This document shows positions 16,489 to 25,955 of a stretch of DNA of 64,000 bases, one piece after another. The position numbers and the translations under genes were made by a program. Every line of letters begins with the position of its first letter. Position 1 is the first letter of the stretch. The DNA comes from Coprococcus comes ATCC 27758 (GTDB taxonomy: Bacteria; Bacillota; Clostridia; Lachnospirales; Lachnospiraceae). Location of the stretch: assembly GCF_025149785.1 (NCBI RefSeq), contig NZ_CP102277.1, positions 744,001-808,000 on the forward strand, in the 5' to 3' direction. The notes below the pieces were generated by a model. That model was not told where the DNA came from and made no database searches. It was given only the letters and a program-made list of their open reading frames with translations.

Positions 16489-17700
16489 ATGGAATTTAAA
16501 GACAGAGAATTTATTCCGGTACTGCTTGGTGGAGATATCAATACTTACAGTGTTGCCCGCGCATTTTATGAGCAGTATCAGGTGAAGACATATATATTTG
16601 GAAAGTTTGCAACAGGACCGAGTTACGGAAGTAAGATCATCGAATATCATCCGAATCCGAAGATTGATACGGACGATTATTTTCTTCAGACAGTCAATGG
16701 ATTTGCAAAAAAGCATAAAGACAAAAAGATTATGCTCATCGGATGTGGTGACAGTTATGTGGCGCTGATCAGTAAGCATAAGGCAGAGCTTGAGAAAAAT
16801 ATTATCGCACCATATATCGATTTTGATCTGATGAACAGTCTGCAGCAGAAAGAGACTTTCTACAAGTTGTGCGAAAAGCATGGGGTAGATTATCCGGGAA
16901 CGATTATTTACGATCAGTCCATGGGACTGGATTTTGAGATGAATTTCCCGTACCCGGTAATTTTAAAGCCGTCTGACAGTATTTCTTACTGGGAGCATCC
17001 GTTTGCAACCCAGAATAAGATCTACACGATCAAGGACAGAAAAGAACTGGAAAAAGTAATTCGGGATATCTATGGGGCAGGTTATACAGATAAACTGATT
17101 ATCCAGGATATGATTCCGGGAAATGATGAATATATGCGTGTTCTGACTTCTTATTCTGACCGGAATGGAAAAGTTAAAATGATGTGTCTGGGACATGTAC
17201 TCCTGGAAGAACACACACCACACGGACTTGGAAATCATGCAGTTATCATCACAGAGCCAAACGAAGAGCTGATGATGAAGGTGAAGAATCTGCTGGAAGA
17301 TTTGCACTATGTAGGATTCTCCAACTTTGATATCAAGTATGACAGGCGTGATGGAAAATACCGTTTCTTCGAGATCAACACCCGCCAGGGACGAAGTAAT
17401 TATTATGTGACAGGATCTGGATTCAATGTTGCAAAATATGTAGTAGAAGAATATGTTTACGGAAAAGAACTGCCGCTTGAACTTGCAAAAGAAGAACATC
17501 TCTGGATGACAGTACCGAAGGCAGTTGCTTTCAAATATATCAAAGAAGAAGCAAACCGTGAGAAGATGAGACGCCTTCTTAAGGAAAAGAAGATGGTCAA
17601 TCCGGTATTTAAGAGAGGTGATTTTAAACCAAGACGTTATCTTGCTATGGTGAAGAATCATCTCAGACAGTTTGGTAACTTTAAGAAATATTACAGCTAA
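16489..17700 (+). CDS. ATP-grasp carboxylate-amine ligase, probable D-aspartate ligase
   Basis: 403 residues with an ATP-grasp layout: an N-terminal alpha/beta part (PVLLGGDINTYSVARAFYEQ), a central nucleotide-binding region (PYPVILKPSDS; DKLIIQDMIPG) and a C-terminal metal site (FFEINTRQGRSNYY). Length and gene order resemble the D-aspartate ligase Asl of Enterococcus faecium, which lies beside an aspartate racemase and attaches D-Asp to the lysine side chain of the peptidoglycan precursor. Here an Asp/Glu-type racemase is next and two Mur ligases follow. I infer a role in making a branched or cross-bridged stem peptide. Another acid-amine ligation is possible. Confidence 0.68.
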   Translation: MEFKDREFIPVLLGGDINTYSVARAFYEQYQVKTYIFGKFATGPSYGSKIIEYHPNPKIDTDDYFLQTVNGFAKKHKDKKIMLIGCGDSYVALISKHKAELEKNIIAPYIDFDLMNSLQQKETFYKLCEKHGVDYPGTIIYDQSMGLDFEMNFPYPVILKPSDSISYWEHPFATQNKIYTIKDRKELEKVIRDIYGAGYTDKLIIQDMIPGNDEYMRVLTSYSDRNGKVKMMCLGHVLLEEHTPHGLGNHAVIITEPNEELMMKVKNLLEDLHYVGFSNFDIKYDRRDGKYRFFEINTRQGRSNYYVTGSGFNVAKYVVEEYVYGKELPLELAKEEHLWMTVPKAVAFKYIKEEANREKMRRLLKEKKMVNPVFKRGDFKPRRYLAMVKNHLRQFGNFKKYYS

Positions 17701-17725
17701 GAGAAGCTGAAACAGGGAGAATGAT

Positions 17726-18430
17726 ATGCTGAAAAAATTAGGTGTTATCGGCGGAATGGGACCGGAGGCGACAAGTTTTTATTATGCAAGAGTGATCGCG
17801 AGGACAAAGGCGGAGAGTGATCAGGAGCATATCAACATGATCATTTTAAGTCATGCGACAATGCCGGACAGGACACAGGCAATCCTTACAGGAAATAAGC
17901 TTCCGTTTCTGAAAGCGATCACACAGGACGCAAGAGATCTGGAGATGCTGGGAGTGGAAAATATTGCGATTCCGTGCAATACCTCGCACTATTTCCTGGA
18001 AGATATCCAGAAATCTACAAGTGTTCCGATCATCAATATGGTAGAGGAGAGTGTCAGATATGTAGTAGAGGCTCATCCAAAAGTGAAGAAGATCGGGATC
18101 ATGGGAACAGATGGAACGATGCAGGCAAAGACTTACCACCGAGCCTGCGAAAAATTTGGAATCACACCGGTAGTTCCGGGAGAAGCCTGCCAGAAAGATG
18201 TGATGTCGCTGATCTATGATGATATTAAAAAAGGAAAGCCGGGAGACAAGAACAAATTTGACCGTGCTTATAATGATCTGAAGGCAAAAGGTTGTGATGC
18301 AGTAATTCTTGCATGCACAGAGATTTCGGTATTCAAAGAATATTATCAGGTACCGGCAGACTGCATGGATGCAATGGATGTTCTGGTAAGAGAATCCATC
18401 ATCAGATCCGGCGCAGAGTACCGGGAATGA
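17726..18430 (+). CDS. Aspartate/glutamate racemase family protein
   Basis: 234 residues. The N-terminus is GVIGGMGPEATSFYY, typical of the aspartate racemase branch. The two catalytic cysteines are C84 in AIPCNTSHYF and C197 in ILACTEIS, so it should be active without a cofactor. It follows the ATP-grasp ligase by 25 bases with its own ribosome site (CAGGGAGA). In that context it most likely supplies D-aspartate for the ligase. A glutamate racemase role (MurI) is less likely from the N-terminal motif, which in MurI reads differently. Confidence 0.82.
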   Translation: MLKKLGVIGGMGPEATSFYYARVIARTKAESDQEHINMIILSHATMPDRTQAILTGNKLPFLKAITQDARDLEMLGVENIAIPCNTSHYFLEDIQKSTSVPIINMVEESVRYVVEAHPKVKKIGIMGTDGTMQAKTYHRACEKFGITPVVPGEACQKDVMSLIYDDIKKGKPGDKNKFDRAYNDLKAKGCDAVILACTEISVFKEYYQVPADCMDAMDVLVRESIIRSGAEYRE

Positions 18431-18463
18431 TACCGGAAAGAATATAAGGGAGATAAATACCAG

Positions 18464-19981
18464 ATGGAAAAATACACATTACAGGAGTACGCAAATCTGT
18501 TACAGAACCTGCGTATGATGAAAGAATTTTATTCAAATGGGGAAGAAGAAAAAAACGTAGGATATCTGACCTATGATTCCAGAGAGGTGACGGAAGGGAC
18601 ATTGTTTATTTGCAAAGGTGCGGCATTTAAGGCTGAGTATCTGGATGCAGCGATCGAAAAAGGTGCGATTGCTTATGTCAGCGAAGTAAAATATGAAACG
18701 AAAGAAGATGTTCCATATTTTCTGGTAGACGATATCCGTAAGGCGATGCCTCCACTTGCAGAGAAGTTCAATAATGCACCGTGGAAGAAACTGACGATCA
18801 CCGGAATCGGCGGAACAAAAGGAAAATCCACTTCCGCTTACTATATGAAAGCAATCGTGGATGATTATATGGAAGCAACCGGTGGAAAGGAAAGTGCAGT
18901 CCTTTCTTCAATCGATATTTATGACGGAGTGATCAAGAAAGAATCCCATATTACTACGCCGGAGTCGGTAGAATTGCAGGAGCATCTGCGCCATGCCGTA
19001 GAAAGTGGTATTACATTTGCCGAGATGGAAGTATCTTCACAGGCGTTAAAATACAATCGTGTCGATAACATGCAGTTTGATGTGGGAATTTTTTTGAATA
19101 TTTCAGAGGACCATATCAGTCCGATCGAGCATCCGGATTTTGAAGACTATTTTTCGTCTAAACTGAAAATTTTCGGAAAATCACGTTACGGAGTTGTGAA
19201 CATGGATGCAGATTTTGCAGACCGTATTCTGAAAGAGTCAAAGGTCTGTGAGAAGGTGTTGACGTTCAGTACAAAGAATCCGGAAGCGGATGTTTATGGT
19301 TATGAGATCCAGAAAGACGGACATGAAACGGTATTTATGGTAAAGACAGAGCTGTTTGATGAAGAATTCCGTCTGACGATGCCGGGACTTTTCAATGTGG
19401 AAAATGCACTGGCTGTCATTGCGGCATCCATTCTTCTTGAAATCCCGAAGGAGTATATGCACAGCGGTCTTTTGAGGGCAAGATCCAGCGGACGTATGGA
19501 GCTTTATGGAAGTGCAGATAAGAATCTGATCGCTGTTGTGGATTATGCACACAACAAGCTTAGTTTTGAAAAGCTGTTCTCTTCAATTAAAGATGAATAT
19601 CCGGATTATAATATCGTATCGATCTTCGGATGCCCAGGAAAGAAAGCATTTATCCGGAGAAGAGACCTTGGAACGGTAGCTGGTCAGTATGCGAAAAAGG
19701 TTTATCTGACAGCGGAAGATCCGGGATATGAGCCGGTAGAGCAGATTTCCAAAGAAATCGCACAGTATGTGGAAGCACAAAACTGTCCGTATGCCATGAT
19801 CGAGGATCGGGGAGAGGCAATCAAAGCAGCGATGGATGAAGCAGAGGGAAAGACTATTTTCCTGATTACCGGAAAAGGAAATGAGACAAGACAGAAATAT
19901 GGCTGTGAGTATCTGGACTGCAAATCAGATACACAGTATGTTAAAGAATATCTTGCCGAGTATGATAAAAAGCATCAATAG
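18464..19981 (+). CDS. Mur ligase family protein, divergent MurE-type without the DAP motif
   Basis: 505 residues. The three Mur domains are present: an N-terminal UDP-binding part with TYDSREVTEGTLFICKG, the central ATPase with P-loop GIGGTKGKST at 114-123, and a C-terminal domain with a DYAHN motif. Where DAP-adding MurE has Asp-Asn-Pro-Arg, this protein has EDPG at 418-421, and the motif KGNETRQK replaces the usual KGHE. It therefore should not select meso-DAP and may add another residue, possibly L-Lys. It is co-directional with a probable D-Asp ligase, which in enterococci acts on Lys. Specificity is inference. Confidence 0.8.
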   Translation: MEKYTLQEYANLLQNLRMMKEFYSNGEEEKNVGYLTYDSREVTEGTLFICKGAAFKAEYLDAAIEKGAIAYVSEVKYETKEDVPYFLVDDIRKAMPPLAEKFNNAPWKKLTITGIGGTKGKSTSAYYMKAIVDDYMEATGGKESAVLSSIDIYDGVIKKESHITTPESVELQEHLRHAVESGITFAEMEVSSQALKYNRVDNMQFDVGIFLNISEDHISPIEHPDFEDYFSSKLKIFGKSRYGVVNMDADFADRILKESKVCEKVLTFSTKNPEADVYGYEIQKDGHETVFMVKTELFDEEFRLTMPGLFNVENALAVIAASILLEIPKEYMHSGLLRARSSGRMELYGSADKNLIAVVDYAHNKLSFEKLFSSIKDEYPDYNIVSIFGCPGKKAFIRRRDLGTVAGQYAKKVYLTAEDPGYEPVEQISKEIAQYVEAQNCPYAMIEDRGEAIKAAMDEAEGKTIFLITGKGNETRQKYGCEYLDCKSDTQYVKEYLAEYDKKHQ

Positions 19982-19991
19982 AAACTGAGAG

Positions 19992-20064
19992 ATGGGTGGG
20001 TGTTCCTGCAAACGCACAGGATGCGTGAAAACGAAAGCAGGAAATCCACCCATTTTATATATTT
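19992..20064 (+). terminator. Three-tier hairpin, probable structured terminator
   Basis: Outer stem ATGGGTGG (19992-19999) with CCACCCAT (20046-20053); middle stem TTCCTGC (20003-20009) with GCAGGAA (20037-20043); inner stem ACGCA (20012-20016) with TGCGT (20022-20026). TTTTATATATTTT follows the outer stem. Nested stems of this kind are unusual for a plain terminator; a small structured RNA is an alternative. Confidence 0.55.
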
Positions 20065-20134
20065 TCATATCCGGTGTGACGTTTGAGGGGAAACAGCATA
20101 TTCTGAAAACAAAGAGTCCAAAAAGAGGAGCCTT

Positions 20135-21691
20135 ATGAAGCTTTCGGTTCTGTTTAAAAGGATTCAGCATGCGGTGATCCAAATGCCGGAATTAGAAGAA
20201 GAGATGGAAATCCGGGGGATTACCTGTAATTCCCAAAAGGCAGAAGAAGACAGTCTGTTTGTCTGCATTCAGGGAAGCCGGGCAGATGGACATGATTATA
20301 TAGAAGAAGCCTGCAACCTTGGGGCATCCTGCATTCTGATAGAAAAACTGGTATCTGGGGGAAGGATGCTGAAGTTTCCGGAAAATGTTGCCGTCGTTCT
20401 GGTAAAAGATACACGGGAAGCTCTTGCCGGGATCAGCAGGATCTGGTTTGGAAGTCCTGCTGATAAGTTGAAAGTGATTGGCGTGACCGGCACAAAGGGG
20501 AAAAGTACGGTGGCAGTGATGATCCGGGAGATGCTGGAAAGTCTTGGCCAAAAATGCGGACTGATCGGTACGATCGCCCACCATCTTGGAAATGAAGTGG
20601 TAACTTCGCAAAATACGACCCCGGATGCCTTTACCATTCAGTCGTATTTTGCTAAAATGGTAGAAGCAGGTTGCCACTATGCGGTGATGGAGGTATCTTC
20701 ACAAGGAATAAAGCAGCATCGGATCGATGGAATTTGGTTTGAAATTGCGGTATTCACTAATTTCGGGGAGGATCACATCGGACCAGGCGAGCATGCAAGT
20801 CTTGGGGAATACCGATATTACAAATCATGTCTTTTTGAACAGTGCAGGATTGGAATAGGGAATCTGGATGATGCACAGTGCAGCTATATGTTCCAGAGAA
20901 AATGTTGCACGAAATACGGATTTACCTGTCGGGAAGAAGAAGGGCAGGAAAGAGGATTTAGAAACAGTCATGTACTGACGGCAGAAAAAATCAGTTTTCT
21001 GATGGAAGGCGGAGAACTTAAAACGGTATTTTATGCAGATGATAGAAAATATGAGCTTGCCCTTCCTGGAAAATTTAATGTGTACAATGCACTGGCTGCT
21101 TTACAGACGGTGAGCTGTCTTGGATTTGAAAGAGAAGAAGCAGGAGACGTGTTAAAGCATCTGGTGGTAAGAGGCAGGATGGAACGGGTAGATGCAGGAG
21201 AAAATATCCTGTGTTACATTGATTACGCGCATAATGCCATGAGTCTTGCAAAAGTGCTTAAAATGCTGAGAATTTACGAACCAGAACGTATTTTACTGGT
21301 GTTTGGATGTGGAGGCAACCGTGCCGGAAGCAGAAGAAGCGGGATGGGAAGAGTGGCAGGAGAGCTTGCGAATCTGACGATCATCACTTCAGATAATCCG
21401 AGATGGGAAGAGCCGGCGAAGATTATGGCAGACGTTGAAGAAGGCATCAAAGAAACTTCCGGTGCCTATCGGATGATCCAGGATCGGGAAGAGGCAGTAC
21501 TCTTTGCGGTGGAAATGGCAAGACAAGGGGATATCCTTCTGATTGCGGGAAAGGGACATGAAAATTACCAGGAGATCCAGGGAGTCAGGTATCCGATGGA
21601 TGACCGGGAACTGGTGCGAAAAGCCGTCAGGCTGGTTGCACAAAAGAGACAGAAAAAGGAACAGACAGAATGTACGCAGACATTATTATAG
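20135..21691 (+). CDS. murE: UDP-MurNAc-tripeptide synthetase, DAP type (MurE)
   Basis: 518 residues of canonical MurE. The ATP site is VTGTKGKSTVA; the second motif is NTTPDAFTIQSYF; MEVSSQGIKQHR carries the metal-coordinating region; DNPR at 420-423 is the known meso-DAP selector and KGHENYQ is the usual late motif. It adds meso-diaminopimelate to UDP-MurNAc-L-Ala-D-Glu in the cytoplasm. GAGGAGCC precedes the start. The 3' end overlaps priA by 22 bases, tying it to the housekeeping operon. It is the second Mur ligase in a row, after one without the DNPR motif. Confidence 0.9.
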   Translation: MKLSVLFKRIQHAVIQMPELEEEMEIRGITCNSQKAEEDSLFVCIQGSRADGHDYIEEACNLGASCILIEKLVSGGRMLKFPENVAVVLVKDTREALAGISRIWFGSPADKLKVIGVTGTKGKSTVAVMIREMLESLGQKCGLIGTIAHHLGNEVVTSQNTTPDAFTIQSYFAKMVEAGCHYAVMEVSSQGIKQHRIDGIWFEIAVFTNFGEDHIGPGEHASLGEYRYYKSCLFEQCRIGIGNLDDAQCSYMFQRKCCTKYGFTCREEEGQERGFRNSHVLTAEKISFLMEGGELKTVFYADDRKYELALPGKFNVYNALAALQTVSCLGFEREEAGDVLKHLVVRGRMERVDAGENILCYIDYAHNAMSLAKVLKMLRIYEPERILLVFGCGGNRAGSRRSGMGRVAGELANLTIITSDNPRWEEPAKIMADVEEGIKETSGAYRMIQDREEAVLFAVEMARQGDILLIAGKGHENYQEIQGVRYPMDDRELVRKAVRLVAQKRQKKEQTECTQTLL

Positions 21692-23898
21692 ATATTACAC
21701 ATGAAAAACTGGATAAAGTATTTCAGTACCGTGTACCGGAAGAACTGGAAGGAGATTTACGAACCGGTGCAGGCGTCATTGTGCCGTTTGGACGGGGGAA
21801 CCGGGAAACGAAGGGGTATATTGTCGGTTTTTCGGAAACATGTGATTATGATGCGGAAAAAATAAAGGATATTCTGCGCACAGATACATCAAGTGTAGCG
21901 ATTGAGGCAAGGCTGGTTGCACTTGCAGCGTGGATGAAAGAATATTATGGAGGTACGATGATCCAGGCATTGAAAACGGTGCTTCCGATCAAGCGTACCG
22001 AGCAGCAGAAGGAACAGCGGATTTTAAAAAGATGTATTTCCAGAGAAGCAGGCGAAAAGAAGCTGGAAGAATATCTACACAAGAACCAGAAAGCGCGGGC
22101 AAGACTGATGGCAGCACTTTTGGATGATGAAGAGGTAGAATATTCTCTGATCAGCCAGAAGCTGAATATCACGCTGACGGTGGTGAGAGCGCTTGAAGAG
22201 CAGGGGGTTCTGGAAATCAAAAATCATAAGATTTACCGTAATCCTGTGAAAGAAAAAGAGCAGCAGCGGCATTTTATTACCTACACGGAGGAGCAGGAAA
22301 GAGCAATCCGGACGTTTGAAAACGATTATAAAAAAGGGATCCGAAAGACCTATCTTTTATACGGTGTGACCGGAAGCGGCAAGACAGAGGTCTATATGGA
22401 AATGATCCGGCAGGTGGTAAAGGAAAAGCGCCAGGCAATCGTGCTGATCCCGGAGATCGCATTGACTTACCAGACGGTGATGCGCTTTTACAGGACATTT
22501 GGGGAACGCGTTTCCATCATGAATTCCAGACTTTCAGCGGGAGAGCGGTATGACCAGATGATGCGGGCGAAAAAAGGAGAGATTGATGTGATGATCGGTC
22601 CAAGATCTGCACTTTTTACCCCGTTTCCGAGTCTTGGGCTGATCGTGATCGATGAGGAACATGAGGCAGCTTATAAAAGTGAACAGGTTCCCCGGTATCA
22701 TGCGCGGGAGACGGCAATCGAACGCGCAAGCCTGGAAGGGGCAAGTGTGGTACTGGGATCGGCAACCCCTTCCATGGAAGCATTTTACCGGTGCGAGCTG
22801 GGAGAGTATACGTTGCTGGAATTAAAGAGGCGGACTGCAAAAGCAGAACTCCCGGAGGTCTACACGGTGGATATGCGTGAAGAACTGCAAAAAGGGAACC
22901 GTTCTATTTTAAGTGACAGGCTCCATGAGCTGATGGAAGACCGTCTGAAAAAGAAAGAACAGATCATTTTGTTTCTGAATCGAAGAGGGTATGCCGGATT
23001 CCTTTCTTGCAGGTCCTGCGGATATGTAGTAAAATGTCCTCATTGTGATGTTTCACTGGCAGCGCACAATAATGGGAAAATGGTGTGCCACTACTGTGGC
23101 TACGAAGAAACGGTTGCAAAAAAATGCCCGTCCTGCGGCTCCCCTCATATCGGAGGTTTCCGCGCAGGAACACAGCAGATTGAAGAACTGGTAAAAAAGG
23201 AATTTCCGCAGGCAAGGGTACTTCGGATGGATCTGGATACTACAAGATCCAAAGAAGGACATGAAAAGATTCTATCTGCATTTGCAAATGAAGAGGCAGA
23301 TATTCTTGTCGGAACGCAGATGATCGTAAAAGGACATGATTTTCCAAATGTGACCCTGGTTGGCGTGCTTGCTGCGGATATGTCCTTATACTCGGATGAT
23401 TTCCGGTCAGCAGAGAGGACATTCGAGCTTCTGACGCAGGCTGCGGGAAGGGCCGGAAGAGGGGCAAAAAAAGGAGAGGTCGTGATTCAGACCTACAGCC
23501 CGGAGCATTATAGTATCCAGACGGCAGCACGTCAGGATTATCAGGCATTTTATACAGAAGAGATGAATTACAGGGAACTGATGGGGTATCCGCCGGCAGA
23601 GCATCTGATGGCGGTACTGGTAGCCTGTGAGGATGAAGCACTTCTGGAAAAAGGAATGCACTATCTCAAATTATATGCAATGCGGATCACGAAGAACCGC
23701 AAGGTACAGGTGATCGGTCCGGCAGCTCCGGCAGTCGGAAAGGTCAAGGATGTGTACCGGAAAGTGTTGTATCTGAAGCAGGAATCCTATGAGATCCTGA
23801 TAGAAATGAAAGATAAAATGGAACAATATATTGAATTGAACCGGGGATTTGCAAAGATGCGGATTCAGTTTGATTTTGATCCGATGAGTGGATTTTAA
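21670..23898 (+). CDS. priA: Primosomal replication restart helicase PriA
   Basis: 742 residues. The N-terminal DNA-binding domain begins YADIIIDITHEKLDKVFQYR; the helicase core has Walker A GVTGSGKTEVY and Walker B DEEHEAAY; the zinc-binding region contains paired cysteines (CRSCGYVVKCPHCD, then CHYCGYEE and CPSCGS). PriA reloads the replisome at collapsed forks. The start lies inside the murE reading frame end, so the two are coupled. It begins the conserved priA-def-fmt order common in Firmicutes. Confidence 0.96.
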   Translation: MYADIIIDITHEKLDKVFQYRVPEELEGDLRTGAGVIVPFGRGNRETKGYIVGFSETCDYDAEKIKDILRTDTSSVAIEARLVALAAWMKEYYGGTMIQALKTVLPIKRTEQQKEQRILKRCISREAGEKKLEEYLHKNQKARARLMAALLDDEEVEYSLISQKLNITLTVVRALEEQGVLEIKNHKIYRNPVKEKEQQRHFITYTEEQERAIRTFENDYKKGIRKTYLLYGVTGSGKTEVYMEMIRQVVKEKRQAIVLIPEIALTYQTVMRFYRTFGERVSIMNSRLSAGERYDQMMRAKKGEIDVMIGPRSALFTPFPSLGLIVIDEEHEAAYKSEQVPRYHARETAIERASLEGASVVLGSATPSMEAFYRCELGEYTLLELKRRTAKAELPEVYTVDMREELQKGNRSILSDRLHELMEDRLKKKEQIILFLNRRGYAGFLSCRSCGYVVKCPHCDVSLAAHNNGKMVCHYCGYEETVAKKCPSCGSPHIGGFRAGTQQIEELVKKEFPQARVLRMDLDTTRSKEGHEKILSAFANEEADILVGTQMIVKGHDFPNVTLVGVLAADMSLYSDDFRSAERTFELLTQAAGRAGRGAKKGEVVIQTYSPEHYSIQTAARQDYQAFYTEEMNYRELMGYPPAEHLMAVLVACEDEALLEKGMHYLKLYAMRITKNRKVQVIGPAAPAVGKVKDVYRKVLYLKQESYEILIEMKDKMEQYIELNRGFAKMRIQFDFDPMSGF

Positions 23899-23922
23899 AA
23901 GAAAAGGCAGGAGGAAGAACAA

Positions 23923-24393
23923 ATGGCAATTAGAAAAATCAGAGAAATAGGCGATGAAGTACTGACAAAGGTGTGTAAGGAAGTAACAAAGATGACACCA
24001 AGAACAACAGAACTGATCGATGATATGTTAGAGACCATGTACGAGGCAATGGGGGTAGGTCTTGCTGCACCACAGGTTGGAATTCTCAAAAGAATCGTTG
24101 TCATCGATATCGGAGAAGGTCCGGTTGTTATGATCAACCCACGCATCGTAGAGAGCAGCGGAGAACAGACCGGGGAAGAAGGATGCCTTAGTGTACCAGG
24201 TAAATCCGGTATTGTTACCCGTCCGAATTATGTAAAAGCAGTAGCACTTGATGAAGATATGAAAGAATACGAGATTGAAGGCGAAGGACTGATGGCAAGA
24301 GCAATCTGTCACGAACTGGAGCATCTGGACGGTCATCTTTATGTAGAAAAAGTAGAAGGCGAACTTCACAGCACAGAATACGAAGAAGCCTAG
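23923..24393 (+). CDS. def: Peptide deformylase
   Basis: 156 residues with the three deformylase motifs: GVGLAAPQVG, EEGCLSVPG with the metal-binding Cys, and CHELEHLDG with the HExxH metal site. It removes the formyl group from nascent N-terminal methionine. It lies between priA and fmt, with GGAGGAA before the start. Length matches short type-II-like clostridial deformylases. Confidence 0.96.
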   Translation: MAIRKIREIGDEVLTKVCKEVTKMTPRTTELIDDMLETMYEAMGVGLAAPQVGILKRIVVIDIGEGPVVMINPRIVESSGEQTGEEGCLSVPGKSGIVTRPNYVKAVALDEDMKEYEIEGEGLMARAICHELEHLDGHLYVEKVEGELHSTEYEEA

Positions 24394-24416
24394 GCTGGAA
24401 GCGGGAGGAAGATAAG

Positions 24417-25355
24417 ATGAAGATAATATTTATGGGAACTCCTGATTTCTCAGTCGGAACACTGGAAGCACTGGTAGAAGCAGGACATGAAGTAGTGCTC
24501 GCTGTCACACAGCCGGACAAGCCAAAGGGCAGAGGCAAAGAAATGCAGTTCACTCCGGTAAAAGAATGTGCACTTGCACATAATATCCCGGTCTATCAGC
24601 CAAAGAAGATCCGGGAACCTGAATGTATCGAAGAACTGAAAAAATATCAGGCAGATGTCTGCGTAGTCGTGGCATTTGGACAGATCCTTCCAAAAGAGAT
24701 TCTGGAAATGACACCGTACGGATGTATCAATGTCCATGCATCCCTTCTGCCGAAATACCGCGGTGCTGCACCGATCCAATGGGCGGTCATCAATGGAGAA
24801 AAAGTATCCGGTGTCACAACGATGCAGATGGATGAAGGACTTGACACGGGTGATATGCTGGAGAAAGTAGAAATCACATTAGATAAAAAAGAAACAGGAG
24901 GAAGCCTTTTCGATAAACTTTCCGCAAAAGGAGCCACACTCTGCGTCCATACCCTTGCAGAACTGGAAAAAGGAACCATTACTCCACAAAAACAGGGCGA
25001 AAGCACCACCGAATACGCAAAAATGCTCAACAAAAAATCCGGTGAGATCGACTGGACGAAAACAGCAGTAGAAATCGAACGCCTGATCCGCGGCTTAAAT
25101 CCATGGCCAAGTGCCTACACCCAGTGGGAAGGCAAAACGATGAAAATCTGGGAAGCAGAAGTAGAGGATGTTGTAGAAACCATAGATACTCATGAGCCCG
25201 GAACGATCACAGAAGTCACAAAACACGGCTTCAAAGTTCAGACCGGCGAAGGCAGACTAGCCATCAAGTCCCTCCAGATCCCAGGCAAAAAACGCATGGA
25301 AGCCGATGCCTTCCTACGCGGATACCACATAGAAACAGGAGAAAAATTAGGTTAG
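24417..25355 (+). CDS. fmt: Methionyl-tRNA formyltransferase
   Basis: 312 residues. The N-terminal formyl-transfer domain has MGTPDFSVGTLEAL and the folate-site signature HASLLPKYRGAAPIQWAVIN; the C-terminal OB-like domain binds tRNA. It formylates initiator Met-tRNA, the step that peptide deformylase later reverses. It starts 24 bases after def. An IS607-type element begins about 100 bases downstream and interrupts the operon. Confidence 0.96.
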   Translation: MKIIFMGTPDFSVGTLEALVEAGHEVVLAVTQPDKPKGRGKEMQFTPVKECALAHNIPVYQPKKIREPECIEELKKYQADVCVVVAFGQILPKEILEMTPYGCINVHASLLPKYRGAAPIQWAVINGEKVSGVTTMQMDEGLDTGDMLEKVEITLDKKETGGSLFDKLSAKGATLCVHTLAELEKGTITPQKQGESTTEYAKMLNKKSGEIDWTKTAVEIERLIRGLNPWPSAYTQWEGKTMKIWEAEVEDVVETIDTHEPGTITEVTKHGFKVQTGEGRLAIKSLQIPGKKRMEADAFLRGYHIETGEKLG

Positions 25356-25549
25356 AATTATAACTCTAAAAATTTGAAGTTGCAAATTTAACAAATATTT
25401 TTTGACTAGACATATCCGGCACCAAAAAACGTGAACCCTTATTCAACAAGGAGGTCATTAACAGTTAAAGATAAATTATAAAATCATATAAGTGGATATT
25501 GAGTTTTATAAGATATTAGACTAGAATATTATTGAAAGGAGTTGATACT

Positions 25550-25955
25550 TTGAGTAAATATTATTCTATACACGAATTTTCAAAAATTATAGGCGTATCT
25601 GCTCAGACATTACGAAATTGGGATGCAAATGGAAAACTTCATCCGCATCATACTACATCAAGTTGAAAAGGTTGTTGTTTTATATAAAGACAGGCTATTG
25701 CGATTTGGTTTTGAGTTGATAGAATATATCGCTTCACTTTATAATTGTGAGATTGAGATTATTGATAATACTGAAAAATCTGAACAGCAGGAACTTGTTG
25801 AAGATCTGGTTCAAATAATCACAGTATTCAGCTGCAAATTACAAGGAAAACGAGCGAACAAAGCTAAGAAACTTATCCGGGAATTGATACAGGAGGAAAC
25901 AGATGGTAAAAGCCATAAAAGTAATGCTGATACCAAACAACGTACAGAAAACTAA
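25550..25955 (+). pseudogene. tnpA: IS607-type serine recombinase TnpA, internally deleted
   Basis: From TTG 25550 (GAAAGGAG upstream) the frame gives 38 residues, YYSIHEFSKIIGVSAQTLRN and then WDANGKLHPHHTTSS, the MerR-like DNA-binding start of IS607 TnpA, and stops at 25666. A different frame from about 25660 to 25955 gives the known C-terminal region (KVVVLYKDRLLRFGFELIE onward). The roughly 75 residues between, including the catalytic Ser of the YCRVSS motif, are missing and the halves are out of frame. The transposase is therefore dead. Confidence 0.85.

Noticed and set aside
20080-20134. A possible riboswitch before murE
   Set aside because: Apart from the hairpin already listed, I could not find conserved motifs of a known riboswitch class.
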